In this document: positions 12,961 to 24,705 of the stretch, in pieces
How the letters are laid out: each line of letters starts with the position of its first letter
Position numbering within the stretch: position 1 is the stretch's first letter
Source: Telopea speciosissima
Taxonomy: Eukaryota; Streptophyta; Magnoliopsida; Proteales; Proteaceae
Direction: 5' to 3'
Length of the DNA stretch: 64,000 nucleotides
NCBI RefSeq assembly: GCF_018873765.1
Contig: NC_057926.1
Location: 54,759,378-54,823,377, forward strand
Translations under genes and position numbers: made by a program
The notes under the pieces: model-generated
Seen by the model: only the letters and a program-made list of their open reading frames with translations
What the model was told of the DNA's origin: nothing
The model's database searches: none

Positions 12961-14340
12961 AAAATTTGTGAAATAACACGTTGATAGTTTTAGGAATGGG
13001 TTGATAGTCAAACCTTAAAATCCAAATAGCATAACAAAATAAAAAATATGTTATGTTAATTGGCCAAGAGAATTCATCAAAGTAAGAGTTTTGTGATGAA
13101 ATACAATTTTTTTTTTTACATATATTATATCAAGAGAATTCTTGTAATGGTTTTTTTTTTTTTTTGTTTTGTTTTGGTAATAGAATTCTTGTAAAGTTAC
13201 TATCAAAGATGTCCATTAACTCATTTCCTTAATGATGATAATTAGATCCAAATTATATATTTAATATCTAGATATATATCATTGACATTATCAAAGACGA
13301 CAGTTGTTATTGGTTTACCTTGGTTAGTTGTAGCTAGGTCTTGGGATTGAATTTTTTAAAATTCCTTTTATTTATTTTGTGGGAGAAGTTTTCAAACTAT
13401 GTTAGAATGAGGGAATCTTTCATACCATAGCAATGTTGCACTTGAAGAATAGTATTATTTACACGAGACCCACATCGTCAATGTAAGTCCTGGGAAATAT
13501 TTACCCTTGTTTTTTTATTTACAGAGCCAGTAAAATCAGGATGGACCAATTATTACCCTCGTGTTCAATAAGTTTTTCTATCTTAAAGACTTAATGTTTT
13601 TTTGGTAAACTTACTAAAGACTTTAGTTGACTTCAATTAGATTAAGGCAACATTTGATATACATTCTCGGTATTACATTCTAATTCAATTTTGCATTCGT
13701 AGATAATAAAAATAATTATTTTTATCATCCGGTGTTTACAAAATTAACATAAAAATTCCTCCAAGGTCAGCCTCTCCAGGTAGCTTTACAAGCTGCAAAA
13801 AAAACCAGGTTCAGAACTGTGGGAGCCTGGGCCATATTCCTCCCCAGCAAAAGCAGGTGGGTTTTGGGCCCACATGTGAACCCAAGTATATTATTATTTC
13901 ATCTGAAAATGATTCCTCTGTTCATATGGATCTGTTGACCAAGAGATGATTGGTGGGCTCGATGTGCTTTTCGGTGAAGTGAACTGGGGAAGGTTCTTAC
14001 TTCCATGCACAATATAGATCCAGAATTCAAAAAGAGTACTTGGAGTTCACATCTGAAACGTTTCTCTAGTTTTTGTCACAGGTGGAACGATAGCGATGTG
14101 TTCCTGTAATTGCTCTCCGGAAGAAAAGTGTTAAAAAACTCATAGATGAGAGAACCAACCCCAAAGTCTAATCGTTCCCTCTCTTTAGCTCTTAAAATAG
14201 GACCCATGATGGGGTTTTTGTAATTGCAGAGAAGATTAAAGCTTAGAGATGACTGATGAGAGACTCAACTCCAAAATCTTAATATAATTAAAGTTGGTGA
14301 AAAAAGGAAAAAAATTGTAATTTTTTGTGCTTTTGTATGA
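12960..14340. repeat. Diverged tandem segmental duplication, copy 1
   Basis: This matches about 15,490–17,720 in order. Shared blocks: 'ggaatgggttgatagtc' (12,992 against 15,522), 'taactcatttccttaatgatg' (13,217 against 15,880), 'agttgtagctaggtcttgggattga' (13,326 against 16,033), 'agtaaaatcaggatggaccaattat' (13,529 against 17,176) and 'gattggtgggctcgatgtgc' (13,948 against 17,428). No gene was recognised; it may be an old repeat unit. Confidence 0.65.
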
Positions 14341-14399
14341 CATAATTTTTTATTTTTTTTTTTTACATAAGATTACATTTTGTCAAAAAATTATTTCCT

Positions 14400-14515
14400 C
14401 CAGATCTCTGCCCGGCCCAGTTCCCAACACCTCTAATAAGGGAGGTGGACCCCACCCAAACAAAGTGTTCGGATAGGGGGCTGGAAGAGATAACAATCCC
14501 ATCTTGTCATTCCAC
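14400..14515. mobile_element. Foldback (MULE-MITE-like) family, short copy
   Basis: Starts 'ctccagatctctgcccggcccagttcc', continues 'cctctaataaggg', 'aaagtgttcggatagggg' and ends 'ctggaagagataacaatcc'. These are the landmark words of the foldback family described at 16,496–16,674. The copy looks shortened. Confidence 0.55.
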
Positions 14516-14756
14516 ATGTCTACTAAAAAAATGTAGACCTCTTAATAATGATCTTCAAATTATTTTAAAAAATATTTATTTTATCTTAATATTAAATAAT
14601 TTTTAGGAATAAGACAAAGAATAATCCAAAGAAGATTACGACTTCTCATTTCACAAGTTTGATGACAACAAGATACACCTTATATTACACCAGTAAACTT
14701 GCAGAGAGCATTGAAAGAGGAGGAGATCGTAAAGAGAGGGAGAGAATTTGTGTGTG

Positions 14757-14762
14757 TTGTAT

Positions 14763-14797
<35 letters not shown>
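14757..14797. repeat. (GT)n/(GA)n microsatellite
   Basis: A run of 'gtgtgtgtgtgtgtg' that passes directly into 'agagagagagagagag'. Confidence 0.9.
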
Positions 14798-15489
14798 TCC
14801 AAACAAACAAAATAGTAAAACACATTCTTAGCACCTTCAGTGATGCTCAATTATCCTAATCAAACGTGGACAATCATTAGATCAATAATACAAAATGGGT
14901 ATAGAAGTTACACATCTAAATCATTGCTAATTGTTTCACTGATGAAATAATATTCCAATCAAATATTTCTCTCTGCTCCCCACCATCGGTTTTGGTTAAA
15001 TCAAATTACTTTCTTGGATCATTAATGTGTGCATATAGATATGAAAATCACAATTGCGATCTTCGGAGTATATTTGACTTTAGTGGTCTTGTACAATTTT
15101 CTTTAGCACATTAATGTTTGGGGGCATCAAAACTTATAATTTTAAAAATTTTACATACAATAGATAGAAAATCCTCTATAGGGACTTTCGAAATTAAATG
15201 ACACCTCTATGTGTGGACTTATAACATGTAAACCTTCTTTTGATTGCTCCTTGTTTTATTTCTAAAAATTCTTTAAGTCATAGATTAAAAAAAAAAAATT
15301 CAAAATACTTTGAAAATGTCTTGCTATCATATAATTCTCAAAAGTTATTATTGTTTAGAAAATTTTCATGCACACACATTAAATGACAAGATTTTACCTT
15401 CGTCAAGAAAGAGAAAAAATTTATATTATATTAAAAATTATTTGATACATCGACATGTGAATAAGAAAATCTCATGTACATACATATAA
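14798..15489. other. Intergenic stretch, nothing recognised
   Basis: AT-rich DNA between the two copies of the local tandem duplication. No coding frame, tRNA or terminal-repeat structure was recognised. Confidence 0.4.
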
Positions 15490-16495
15490 GAATTTTCGGA
15501 ATGGCATATTGTTGGTTAAAAGGAATGAGTTGATAGTCGAACTTTTAACACTCAGTTGGAATGGAACTAGCCACAAATACCAGAGTGAATTAATGATAAA
15601 AATGGTTAAGTTAGTATGACAAGAGAATGAATTAAAGGAAAAAGTTGTAATGAAATACTTTTTTTTTTGGCGAGAGGATTTTTGTATGGTTATTGTTATT
15701 ACCATCAAAATTGCAAAATTGTCTCATCAAAACCATGATATTTGAAAGTTTCTTTGTAAAACAATGTTTTTATGCCAAACAAAGCCAATAAAAATTCACT
15801 TTTTTAGCATTTTCATTTTTTTTATCTCCCTTTCAACCTCTTGTCAAATAGGCATAACCTTAAACTTACCATTGGTCAATTAACTCATTTCCTTAATGAT
15901 GAAAATTTGGTTTTCATTTTTCTTTTTTTTTTTTTTTTTTTTGATAGGTAAGGTTGTTTTTTTGTGATTGACTTCTACAAACAATCTCTTGAGCCTTAGG
16001 TCAATATATTAGCATTTTCGTAACTACCATGTTTAGTTGTAACCAGGTCATGGGATTGAATTCCGCCTAAACTTGAGGGAGAGGTGGGGTTGTTTACTTA
16101 AAATATTATACCATAGCTTTCATATTCAAAGGGGGAAAAAAAAAATTCATTGGCATTATTATAAGGCTGGGCTTCCTAGTCTGAATCAAATTCGTGATCA
16201 CGTTCGTAGGTTATGGGATTGACCACCAAGAATGTTTTTTTTTTTGGGATAGAACTTAAGCACTACCATCAAGAGTCGATTGCAATAAACGTTAATTTAA
16301 AAGTTTTATTTATTTATTTGTGAGAGAGATATATCTGAGCAAGCAGCATAGGGAACACACACAGGACAGCTGGTTAGTGCAACTGGCTTGAGGCTAGTGT
16401 AATAGTCCACCTCTCACTATTAGAGGAACTTAGGGAAATGAACGCACAAGAAATGGAGCAGAAAAAAATACGTGTAGTAGAGCCTAGCTCACAGG

Positions 16496-16674
16496 GGATC
16501 TTTATCCCCTCAATTTACCTGTCCGTCAATTTCTTCAATTCCATCTAATTAGGGGGGAGGGAGAAATGACTACCCTATCCCCTGCCTGAACACACTGCCC
16601 GGATGGACTCCACCTCCTCCTATTAGATGGAACTCAGGAAACGACGGGCAAGCAAATTGAGGAGATAATTTTTC
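16496..16674. mobile_element. Foldback MITE with 10-bp target duplication
   Basis: Body starts GGATCTTTATCCCCTCAATT and ends in the inverted form AATTGAGGAGATAATTTTTC, with long imperfect inverted repeats throughout (CCATCTAATTAGGGG against CCTATTAGATGG). The flanks are AGCTCACAGG (16,486–16,495) and AGCTCATAGG (16,675–16,684), a 9–10-bp target duplication with one difference, as expected for Mutator-like elements. It has no coding capacity. Confidence 0.75.
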
Positions 16675-16724
16675 AGCTCATAGGAGGTTTCGAGTTCAAG
16701 ATCTTTTGTTCCTGGGCAGATCCA

Positions 16725-17035
16725 TTCCCCAAGTTCCTATAATAGAGGGGAGGGGACTACCCTACCCTTGTCCGAACATACTACCCAGGTGGGATCCACC
16801 CAAAAAATTATCGTCTCCATTTATCTACCCCTCTATTTCATCTAATAGGAGGAGTGGACCCCATCTGGGCAATGTGTTCGGGCAAGGGGTAGGGTGGTCA
16901 TTTCCGCCCCCTATGAGATGAAATAGAGGAAATGGAGGGCCAGATATATAGAGACTATAAAGATCCGGGTCCACCCCCTCTATTAGAGGAACTTGAAAAA
17001 ATGGAACGGACAAGAAATGAAACAGATAAAAATAA
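16725..17035. mobile_element. Nested pair of foldback MITEs
   Basis: An outer copy (starts 'ccccaagttcctataatagagggg', ends 'cctctattagaggaacttgaaaaaatgg') is interrupted by an inner copy at about 16,803–16,967 ('aaaattatcgtctccattta' to 'actataaagatccg'). Both share the landmark 'ggggtagggtggtcatttcc' interior of the family. A further half copy lies at 16,400–16,475. Confidence 0.6.
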
Positions 17036-17879
17036 CCCTTTATCACATAAAAAAAATGAGGAGTGATGAAATAGTTTCATACTTAAGAGGTCATTTCATG
17101 TGAAGAGAGAAAGAGAGATCCTTCCATGGTCGATTCAGATAGCCTTTTCACATTATTCATTTACAAATTACACCAGTAAAATCAGGGTGGACCAATTATA
17201 GTCCAGGGGTTCAATTTCAACTTTCTGAAATGAAAAGACTCTGTTGACTCAACTCAGATTAAAAAAAGTTTAAGCACCGTTGATTGGTGAATCGTGATTA
17301 GTGATTCACTAATCACGGTGGCTTAATTTGTATTGAAATCTTAGATTATTGTCTTCAGAGTTCAGACTCTCATGTGAACCCAAAACATATCGTTCCTCTG
17401 ATCGGATAGATCTCTTGAAGAGATTGATTGGTTGGTGGGCTCGACGTTGTTGTTTCGGGGAAGTGAACCTGGGGTTTGGGAAGGTTCCTCCTATAATCGA
17501 AGACTCAGAATTCAAAATGAGTACTTCAGTTCACATCTGACCCATTTCTCTCAGTTGTTTATAATTTTTGTCACTGGTGAAGGGAAGACTTAACGCTCAG
17601 AGATGATTGCAGAGAAGACTTCAAGCTCAGAGATGATGACTGATGAGAAAACCAATTAACTTCAATCAGATCTTTCCCCCTTTTTTTTAATACTTTTTCT
17701 TGATAATTGAAATAGGGCCCATGATGTTTACGCGGATCCTGACTAACTCTTCCATCCCCACCAATATTGACTTAACACAACCCACAAAAAAAAAAAAAAA
17801 AAAAAAAAGAAAAAAAAGAAAAAGGAAGATGGTTTGATATTGTATAGAATTCTGAAACAATATTCAGTTTTAAGACTAG

Positions 17880-18115
17880 CTAGATTAATTGGAAAATAAT
17901 TCTCTCCAATTCTCTACAAGTGTGGAGTGCAATAATTTGGGTTGGAGATGTTGACATCTGGCAGTTCAAACATTCAATGGTGTCGAGCTCAAGAAATTGA
18001 TGAACTCAGACTGTTGGATGTTTGAACTGCCATGAGTCAACATCTCCACCCTAAATTGCCACACTACACACTTTTAGGAATTGAAGAGGATTAAAATCCT
18101 TAATCTTCTTTAGGG
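17880..18115. mobile_element. Foldback MITE, about 235 bp
   Basis: The left arm ('agtgtggagtgcaataattt', 'ggagatgttgacat', 'ggcagttcaaacattcaa') is matched in reverse by the right arm ('ttggatgtttgaactgcc', 'gagtcaacatctcca', 'attgccacactacacactt'). The arms extend about 100 bp around a short centre. Outer edges near 'gattaattgg' and 'atccttaatc' are approximate. Confidence 0.65.
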
Positions 18116-19557
18116 TTTAGGGAGGACTAATGGCTCAGTGAATTTAAAAAAATTGGACCGAAATGGTTCAACCAAAATTAGACACCTCTCTTTAGTTGCT
18201 TTGGCATGTCAAATCTGTAAAATAAAATGAGATAGCCAATGAAGTACCATTTGGGGTCAATCCAACCCAAAATCTTATAACATTAGGTGGAGATGGTCCA
18301 AGGGTATTTAGACAAATCAAAGGTCACAAATAACAAATGTGAGATTATACCTCTATATATAACTCCCAACATCTCCATTGATTCTCCTAGTTTTGGCAAA
18401 TATTTTGTCAAAAAGTTAAAATTTGCCTAGTCTAAGTTGATGATTCCCTCCGCCTACCCTTTTCCTCTTTTGGTTAGCTCAGCTTGCTTGTAGACGGGCT
18501 ACTTTATTTTTTGGGATAGAGAATGTCACCCGGACTCGCAGGGCATGCCGTCACTGTGCTCTGACACAGGGGCACGTAAAATACAAAAAGTTAATTAGTA
18601 TTGGTATTTCTGATTTCCCCAAATTCATGAAACAGATTTTTTTTAAGCCATCAAAACGTCTGTTTCATGGATTGGAATGAGAAGCTCCAATTAGTGGGAA
18701 TTGAAGAGGAATCACACCCAAGTCTTCATTGTTAGGCAGACAAACTGCAATTCTTCATACCTACTTCCTAGTAGAGTAGTAGAATGTGTCCTAAAATTAC
18801 TCTCTTCCATGATGAAGAACCAAACATATTAAAAAAAAGTGTAGATTATCCAACTTAAGTGGTGATTTAATTAATTAATAGGATTAGAATCACTATCAAA
18901 TTATGTAGCCCTTGTACTAACGTGGGGTAAATGAAAATGCGTTGGAGCATCCAACAAAGATGAGATTTTTCATTTCATGAGAGATGGATAGTCATTACGC
19001 CCATCCTATCTACCATGCAACTTGGCAAAGATTTGTTTTTCCTTATTTTTTTTTTCCCTCTTTCATAACCTACAAGATTTTAACAATTAAATAACTAAAT
19101 AACAATATGACCATGACTATAGTGGGGACCAAGAAGTCCACTATATGGAATTAATTATCCACTGGTGCTATTGAAGACGGTTTGGAATGTTGAAGAAAAA
19201 GATGACCATGATGATGAAGACCACACACACAATTTGGAAGGTATAGATGGAGACCTTTGGAATGTTACAGAAGAAACTTTTTGCTTCTCGGGATATTTTT
19301 TTTTGAAAGAAAAATTAGTATGTTGAGAATAAGAATTATGAGAAATTCTTATAAAAAGAGAGAGAGAGAGAGAAAAATTAATGTTTATGTTGAGTCGGGA
19401 TCCTCTCCAATGTCCCTCTCTTAATGCCACGTGTATATATCAATTCATTGAGAAGGCAACTATCCTTTTGACGGTCATATCAATTAGTTGTCAAGTTTAG
19501 GTTAGCCATATCTTTTATTTATTGCATCCAAATGTAATTTTGATCAACTTATATATA

Positions 19558-19592
<35 letters not shown>

Positions 19593-19811
19593 TTATAAAA
19601 CCCCATAAAATTATGGTGTCAAACCCTAGATCAAGAAGGACTGACCAATTCAGACTGAGACCGATTGACTTATTTAATAATTAGTTTGATTTTAAGATCA
19701 TCAATTTTGAACTATCTTAACCATAAAAATGGGGATCAATTTATTGGACTAAATGTATGAACATGATCGAAACCCCGTCAATTAAGGATCTATGAAGGAT
19801 AAATTAATATA
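18116..19811. other. Intergenic stretch with microsatellites
   Basis: No gene was recognised. It contains a GA run at about 19,358–19,374 and a (TTA)n microsatellite at about 19,560–19,592. The frame at 19,155–19,430 (minus) is serine-rich low complexity and is not supported. Confidence 0.45.
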
Positions 19812-19906
19812 TCCTCAAATAAGAGGTCATGAGTTCAAACCACCTTGGGGCCTATCCCCATCCCCTAATTCCCCCCCCCTCTCAATCATACAAGCTCTTA
19901 ATCCAA
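19812..19906 (+). mobile_element. 5'-truncated SINE, host of the viral insertion
   Basis: The text from 'cctcaaataagaggtcatga' (B-box GGTCATGAGTTCAAACC) to 'ctcttaatcca' matches the body and 3' end of the complete SINE at 62,214–62,356. The A-box half is missing. Its 3' end runs into the (AT)n tract in which the caulimovirid copy starts. Confidence 0.6.
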
Positions 19907-19928
19907 ATATATATATATATATATATAT
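19907..19928. repeat. (AT)n tract, left border of the viral copy
   Basis: A run of about 11 AT repeats directly next to the primer-binding-site-like end of the caulimovirid. A matching (AT)n tract borders its other end. Confidence 0.85.
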
Positions 19929-19936
19929 TGATACCA
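19929..19936 (-). other. Primer-binding-site-like end (tRNA-Met type)
   Basis: The minus strand reads TGGTATCA and then passes into (AT)n. Caulimovirids prime minus-strand DNA at TGGTATCAGAGC, complementary to initiator tRNA-Met, so this is the first two-thirds of that site at the exact end of the copy. Confidence 0.6.
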
Positions 19937-20990
19937 ATAGATTTTGCAGGATGCATAGTAAAATTATGAAATAAGGAAAGATAAATACAAGTGAAAACTT
20001 GAAAAGTGCCTTGTGTGCGGAACAGGTACTCGAGATCCAGGAATGGGTCCGTCGGAATACTCAAAGGGGGTAATCCTTATCGATCTGTCAATTTGTAGGC
20101 AGTCTTCTGTTGTGCAATAGTAGGCGGTTGAACCGGCCAAATATTTAAAAGTAAAGCTTGAAAGAAAAACTTTGAATTATATATTAGTTGGAGAACTTGA
20201 ATTACAATCTTGATATAGGACTTTTGAAGAAAGCTTAAAGATAACTGTTAACTTACAGGTTCTTTGAAGGACACTTGGAAGCTTGAGATAAAAGCTTTGG
20301 ACTTGAAGTTACAACTTGGACGAATATTTGAAACACTCGAAGAATTACACTTGAGCTTGAAGAACACTTGATAAATTATACTTGAATTTGAAAAAAGAAA
20401 ATTAAAATGTTTTAAAGGGATCTCTGTTAGAGCCTTTGATGCAAGAGAACTTGAAGAGTTGGGTCGCAGAGGTGCTGCGTACTTGTGTTTTTTCTCTCCA
20501 AAATTCTCCTCCTCCCCTTCTGAGAAGACGAGGGATCTTATAGAAGTTTTGGATGCTCTTGACGCTTTACTTTTTCACCGAAAGCAACCTTATCTTGAAG
20601 GAATCTTTGGCAGAGCGTAGTAAGCGAATGGACCCAGACTGTTGAAAAATGAGGCAGGCTCTTGACTTTGGAGGCAGTGGCGCCGAAAGTAATATTGGAT
20701 GGTAGTGCTACAGTAAAAATGATTTTTTACTATTCACCACTTTGTCGGTAGAACTTGAACTGTTGAAGAGAGACTTCAAAAATCGCACCGAGACATTCCA
20801 CGTGTAGAAACACTGTTTTTCTCATTGGTTTGGTTTAGACTGTTCACTGTATTGGATTGGGCCCAGTGGTGGCTTGACTATCTAGGACCAGAGATAGTAG
20901 TTGGGACACGTCTTTTGATACAGCCACGTGTCAGTTGCTGTGTCATTCTTTTGGTGTCGTCATGGCTGACGATTCTCCAACATTAGGGTT
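19937..20990 (-). promoter_or_regulatory. Relic caulimovirid promoter and leader
   Basis: A non-coding part of the viral copy. On the minus strand it has TGACG words (near 20,966) of the as-1 type, a TATA-like CTATAAGA at 20,536–20,543, and a long leader rich in 'ttcaag' words leading to the primer-binding site. This is the order expected of a 35S-like promoter. Present activity is unknown. Confidence 0.55.
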
Positions 20991-20996
20991 TGGAGA

Positions 20997-22300
20997 CTAA
21001 CTCTTGGGCTTATGGCTCAATTTCCTGGATGTCTGGCCCATAGAGCGCCTGGTGGACCTTGCTGATGATGAGGAGAACTGTTGGCTGATGAAATCCAGCC
21101 CATCATCAGGTTCTTGGGCAAACTGGCCTTCATGGAGATGAGGGTCAATGGACCTAACACTGGAGTCCGAGCCTTCTCCTTCTTCAGTATTAAGGGCCGT
21201 AAGTTGAGCCTCGATTTCTGCTTGTTTGGCCTTCAACTTAAGGTGTCTACTGTTGCTAGACTTGTCTGATTTTTCTGAAAGGGCTACTTGGGGGATAGCT
21301 TTTGTGATTGAATGGATGAGGGCCTCAGGAGTGCATTTGCTGAGGTCACACTTATCCCACCACTTGACTCTGAAATTTCTTATGAGGATTGGGATGGAGC
21401 AGTCGGGGCTTTCAGTTCGTTCGATTGCATATTCTCAATACATAATCCAAGCCAGGCGACAATGGATGAAGAATCTCACTAAATCAGGTTGTTCGGGGAT
21501 TTGCTCAGTGTGTTGGCAGTAGATGTTGAAGGCATCAAACACTTGATCTGGTAGGATATCTTGAATTGGCCCATAAGCGGTCCACCATCGGGAGAGTCAG
21601 TTTGGGATTTGACTTGAAAACTTGTAGTCAAAACACAAAAACCACGAGTGTTGATTTTTACTATTCTGATAAAGGAAAGCATGGTGCCAGGCATCCATGT
21701 AATCAAAATAGTGGTACTCTTGTGGCTAAAAGACTTGGGAGAATCTTTTAGTAGTGAGGGGATGTGTGCCCCAATCTTTTGAGCTGAGCATTTGAAGGAT
21801 GGTTACTGAAGTATGGGTTACAAGATTTGGATCACTTTTATCAAAATTTTGCTTGATACGGATGTAATCCGTATCGACAAGGATGAATTCGTAGAACTCT
21901 TGATTTTTTGAATTATTTGGGGAATAAAAATTTCAATCTTTATAAAAAATCCTTTGAGCTATTTCTACAGGAGTTTTGCAGCCTTTGGTGAACTGATCAT
22001 CAAGGGCAAAAAGGTCTTGATAAGCTTGTTTAAGAACATACTGGCTCTTGGGAAAGTTCTGGGAAAGAATTGATTTGGAAACTGTTGTGGAAGAACTGGG
22101 CTTGGTAAGTGGTTGAGAGGATCTTGTATTTGGGATCATTTGGGTCGACTGGCTAGTCACCACTTGGGTGAAAGGAACACTTGCAACAACTGTTTTGGAA
22201 GGAGAAACTTTGACTAATTGGCTTGAAGGAGCAGACTTGGCATAGGAATCTTTTGATTTAATGCTAGTTTTTGGTTTGGGAGGCTCCTTGGGAGCCATGA
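20997..22300 (-). pseudogene. Caulimovirid region downstream of the polymerase (relic)
   Basis: Follows the RNase H domain. Its first part is rich in Pro, Ser, Thr and Lys (MAPKEPPKPKTS), and its last part is a charged helix-like stretch (KAKQAEIEAQLTALNTEEG) followed by an Asp/Ser-rich tail. Position and composition fit the C-terminal or translation-factor-like region of endogenous caulimovirids. It is a relic. Confidence 0.5.
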
Positions 22301-22319
22301 TTACTGATATGGTTTTGGG

Positions 22320-23600
22320 ACCCTGCAAGAATTCACGGGTCAGGAAATCAGGAATTGAATTCATTTCTCCTTTAATATAAGTTATGTCAAAATCAAAACT
22401 TGATAAAAGGGCTTGCCATCTTACGAAAATTTGTTTTGATGCTATGTTTTGAACATCATTTTTTAAAACTTGTTTTGCAGCACTGCAATCCACTCTTACT
22501 AAAAAATTTTTGTTTAATAAATCACTTTGGAATTTTTGAATACAAAGGACTACTGATAAAATCTCTTTTTTGATGGTACTATAGTTTTGTTGGGCAGGGT
22601 TTCAAATTCCTGAAGTGAACTGTACTAATAGTTCTTTGTTATCTTGGACTTGTTTAAGAATGCCTCCGTAGCCTAATTCTGAGGCATCAGTTTCTACAAT
22701 TTTAAAGAGTGCTAAATCAGCAAGATTTAAGCATGGGATCTCTTTGACAAGTTTCTTGATATCCTGGACTGCTGTGGTGTGACTAGAAGTCCAAGGGCTG
22801 AGCTTCTTCTTGAGCCTAGAAAAAAGATCTTTACATAACTGGCTAATTTGTGGAATAAAATCTCTGACATAATTTAGGCTTCCTAGAAACCTTTGCAGCT
22901 GTTTTTTGTCTAAAATTTGATCAGGGAATTTATCAGTAAAAGCTATAGATCTTTCTATGGGAATAACTTGATTTTGATAGATGTAATGCCCTAGAAATCT
23001 AACTTTGATTTGGAATAACTCTATGTTCTTCTGGGTGAGGACTAGTCCACTAGTTTTCATGGTGTGGAAGAAACTCCTAAGGTGTTTGAAATGTTGTTCA
23101 ATAGATTTGGAGAAAACTAGAACATCATCAATATAAACTATTATGAATTGGCTGAAAAGATTTTGGATGTCATTTATAATATTTTGAAATTTACTGAGAG
23201 CATTTTTTAATCCAAAAGGCATTACATTCCATTCGTAATGACCAAATGGTGTGGTGAAAGCCGTTTTGTAGCAATCTTCCTTGTGAACTTGAATTTGCTA
23301 GTATCCAGATTTGAGATCGAATTTTGAAAAAATGGTATCTTGGTAAAGTCTTTGAAGTAACTCTTTTTTATTTGGTATAGGATATCTAATCCATTGTAAG
23401 GCTTCAAATAGTGGTTTGTAGTTTATGACTAGTCTGGGTGTTCCTCTTTCTATTTCAACATTCTTGTTAACGTAAAAAGCAGCACAGCTCCAAGGTGACT
23501 TGCTTTTACTTTTTAATTTTTTGTCGAGAAGATCTTGAATTTCTTTATTGCATATTTCTTGTAATTCTTTAGTCATCTGAATAGGCCTAGCTTTGGTAGG
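22320..23600 (-). pseudogene. Caulimovirid reverse transcriptase and RNase H (relic)
   Basis: The RT core has SPWSCAAFYVN, FSKFDLKSGY, MPFGLKNA and the catalytic YIDDVLVFSKS near 23,110–23,135, followed by the thumb region (LRSFFHTMKTSGLVL) and the RNase H start (FKIVETDASELGYGG). The RNase H end (ASKQIFVRWQALLSSFDF, TREFLQG) lies near 22,320–22,450. The family uses it to copy pregenomic RNA into DNA. It is not intact here. Confidence 0.85.
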
Positions 23601-23779
23601 GATGTTTTTGTCTGAGAAACTTGATTCATAGGGAAGACGAACAATATGCCTATGCTTATGCCAAAAAGCATCAGGAAACTCTGAACAAAGTTCCTTTTCG
23701 ATTTGGGTTTTGATATTGGAAATTTGTTTTTGAATGGTTTTATCTTGGAGTCTTTGTTCAATAGCCTTGTGAGTGACTT

Positions 23780-24674
23780 ATTGTTTCAAATATTGGAGGT
23801 GCTTTTGTTTATTATGGATTAAGTTTATAGTTGATTGCTCTGATATAGCAACAGTTTTGAGCAGATCTATTTCTTTTGTCTTAGCTTGTTCAAAGAATTC
23901 AAAATGAACTTGTTTGCCTAAGACAGTGGTTGCGATTCCTTGATTTGACACAGTGAAGGGTTTTATAAGTTCTAGGAAAGGTTGTCCTAGAATGACTTCT
24001 GTGTTTAAATCTTTTACTAATATGAACATTTGTTTGAGACAGACACCTTGGTTGTAGATGTGAACATTTGAAAGTTTGTAGTTGACTTTTAATCTTGATC
24101 CATTTGCTCCTGTTAACTGTTGGGTTGTTTTTTCAAAATACTGGGTTGGGATTAACCCTTCTTATATGCAGTTTGTCTGTGCTCCTGAATCAACTAGGGC
24201 TATAGTACTGATCTTGTGGGAGGAAGATATGACAATAGTTATATTGACATACCACTGTTGGCATTTGACTTTGTTAACGATATCAATGAAGTCTTCATTA
24301 TTATTTGGTAAAGGTTGTGTACTGTCTTTTTCTTCTATTTCTACAACCTGTTTGGACCTTTTCAGGCTTGCTATATCTGCTTTTATGTTTTTTATTTCTG
24401 TTTTTAAATTGTTGGTAGTGGCTTCTAAGTTGGTAATTCTATCATGGTCTGGATTTTGAGAAGGAGCAGGGGTTTTTTCAAACTTTTTATAAATGTTTTT
24501 TATGTTATAAGGGACTGCCTTAGTTTGAGGTTTTGCTGAGGAGACTTGTTGTAAGAGTTCTTGGGCATGTTGGAGGTACAGAGTCTTGGTATGCTTATCC
24601 TTGATTTGATCAACGAAGTTGAGGAATTCTTCTAGTTTATTAAAGTTTCTTATTCCTGAACTTGATTGTATCAT
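23780..24674 (-). pseudogene. Caulimovirid coiled-coil and aspartic protease region (relic)
   Basis: A lysine-rich helical segment (NLEATTNNLKTEIKNIKADI) precedes the retroviral-type aspartic protease motif ALVDSGAQTN near 24,165–24,205 and the later protease part (EVILGQPFLE). The viral sequence then stops at the right-hand (AT)n tract. It is a relic. Confidence 0.75.
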
Positions 24675-24705
24675 GTTGATAGACTTTGATGATGCGGAAT
24701 CATCA

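Larger units (their letters stand above)
15490..17720. repeat. Diverged tandem segmental duplication, copy 2
   Basis: Counterpart of 12,960–14,340, lengthened mainly by the foldback cluster at about 16,360–17,040, which sits between the 'ggtcatgggattga' block (16,046) and the 'ccagtaaaatcagggtgg' block (17,173). Confidence 0.65.
19929..24705 (-). mobile_element. Endogenous Caulimoviridae (pararetrovirus) copy, partial and broken
   Basis: Read on the minus strand it gives, in order, a coiled-coil segment and aspartic protease, reverse transcriptase, RNase H, a Pro/Ser-rich and charged downstream protein region, a promoter and leader, and a primer-binding-site-like end. Caulimovirid character comes from the RT lead-in (SPWSCAAFYVN, ERGTPRLVINYKPL), the YIDDVLVFS active-site block and the RNase H end (SIPDFLTREFLQG). 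There is no integrase and there are no LTRs. Movement and capsid regions are absent, so about 4.8 kb of a genome usually 7–8 kb is present. The coding frames are broken in at least half a dozen places, so this is a fossil. The genus is not assigned. Confidence 0.9.

Noticed and set aside
17880-18115. MicroRNA gene
   Set aside because: The arms are too long and too evenly paired, as in a MITE; without small-RNA data a miRNA call is not supported.
20997-24674. Ty3/Gypsy retrotransposon in place of caulimovirid
   Set aside because: No LTRs and no integrase were seen, the RT lead-in and RNase H end are of caulimovirid type, and a promoter, leader and primer-site order follows the polymerase.
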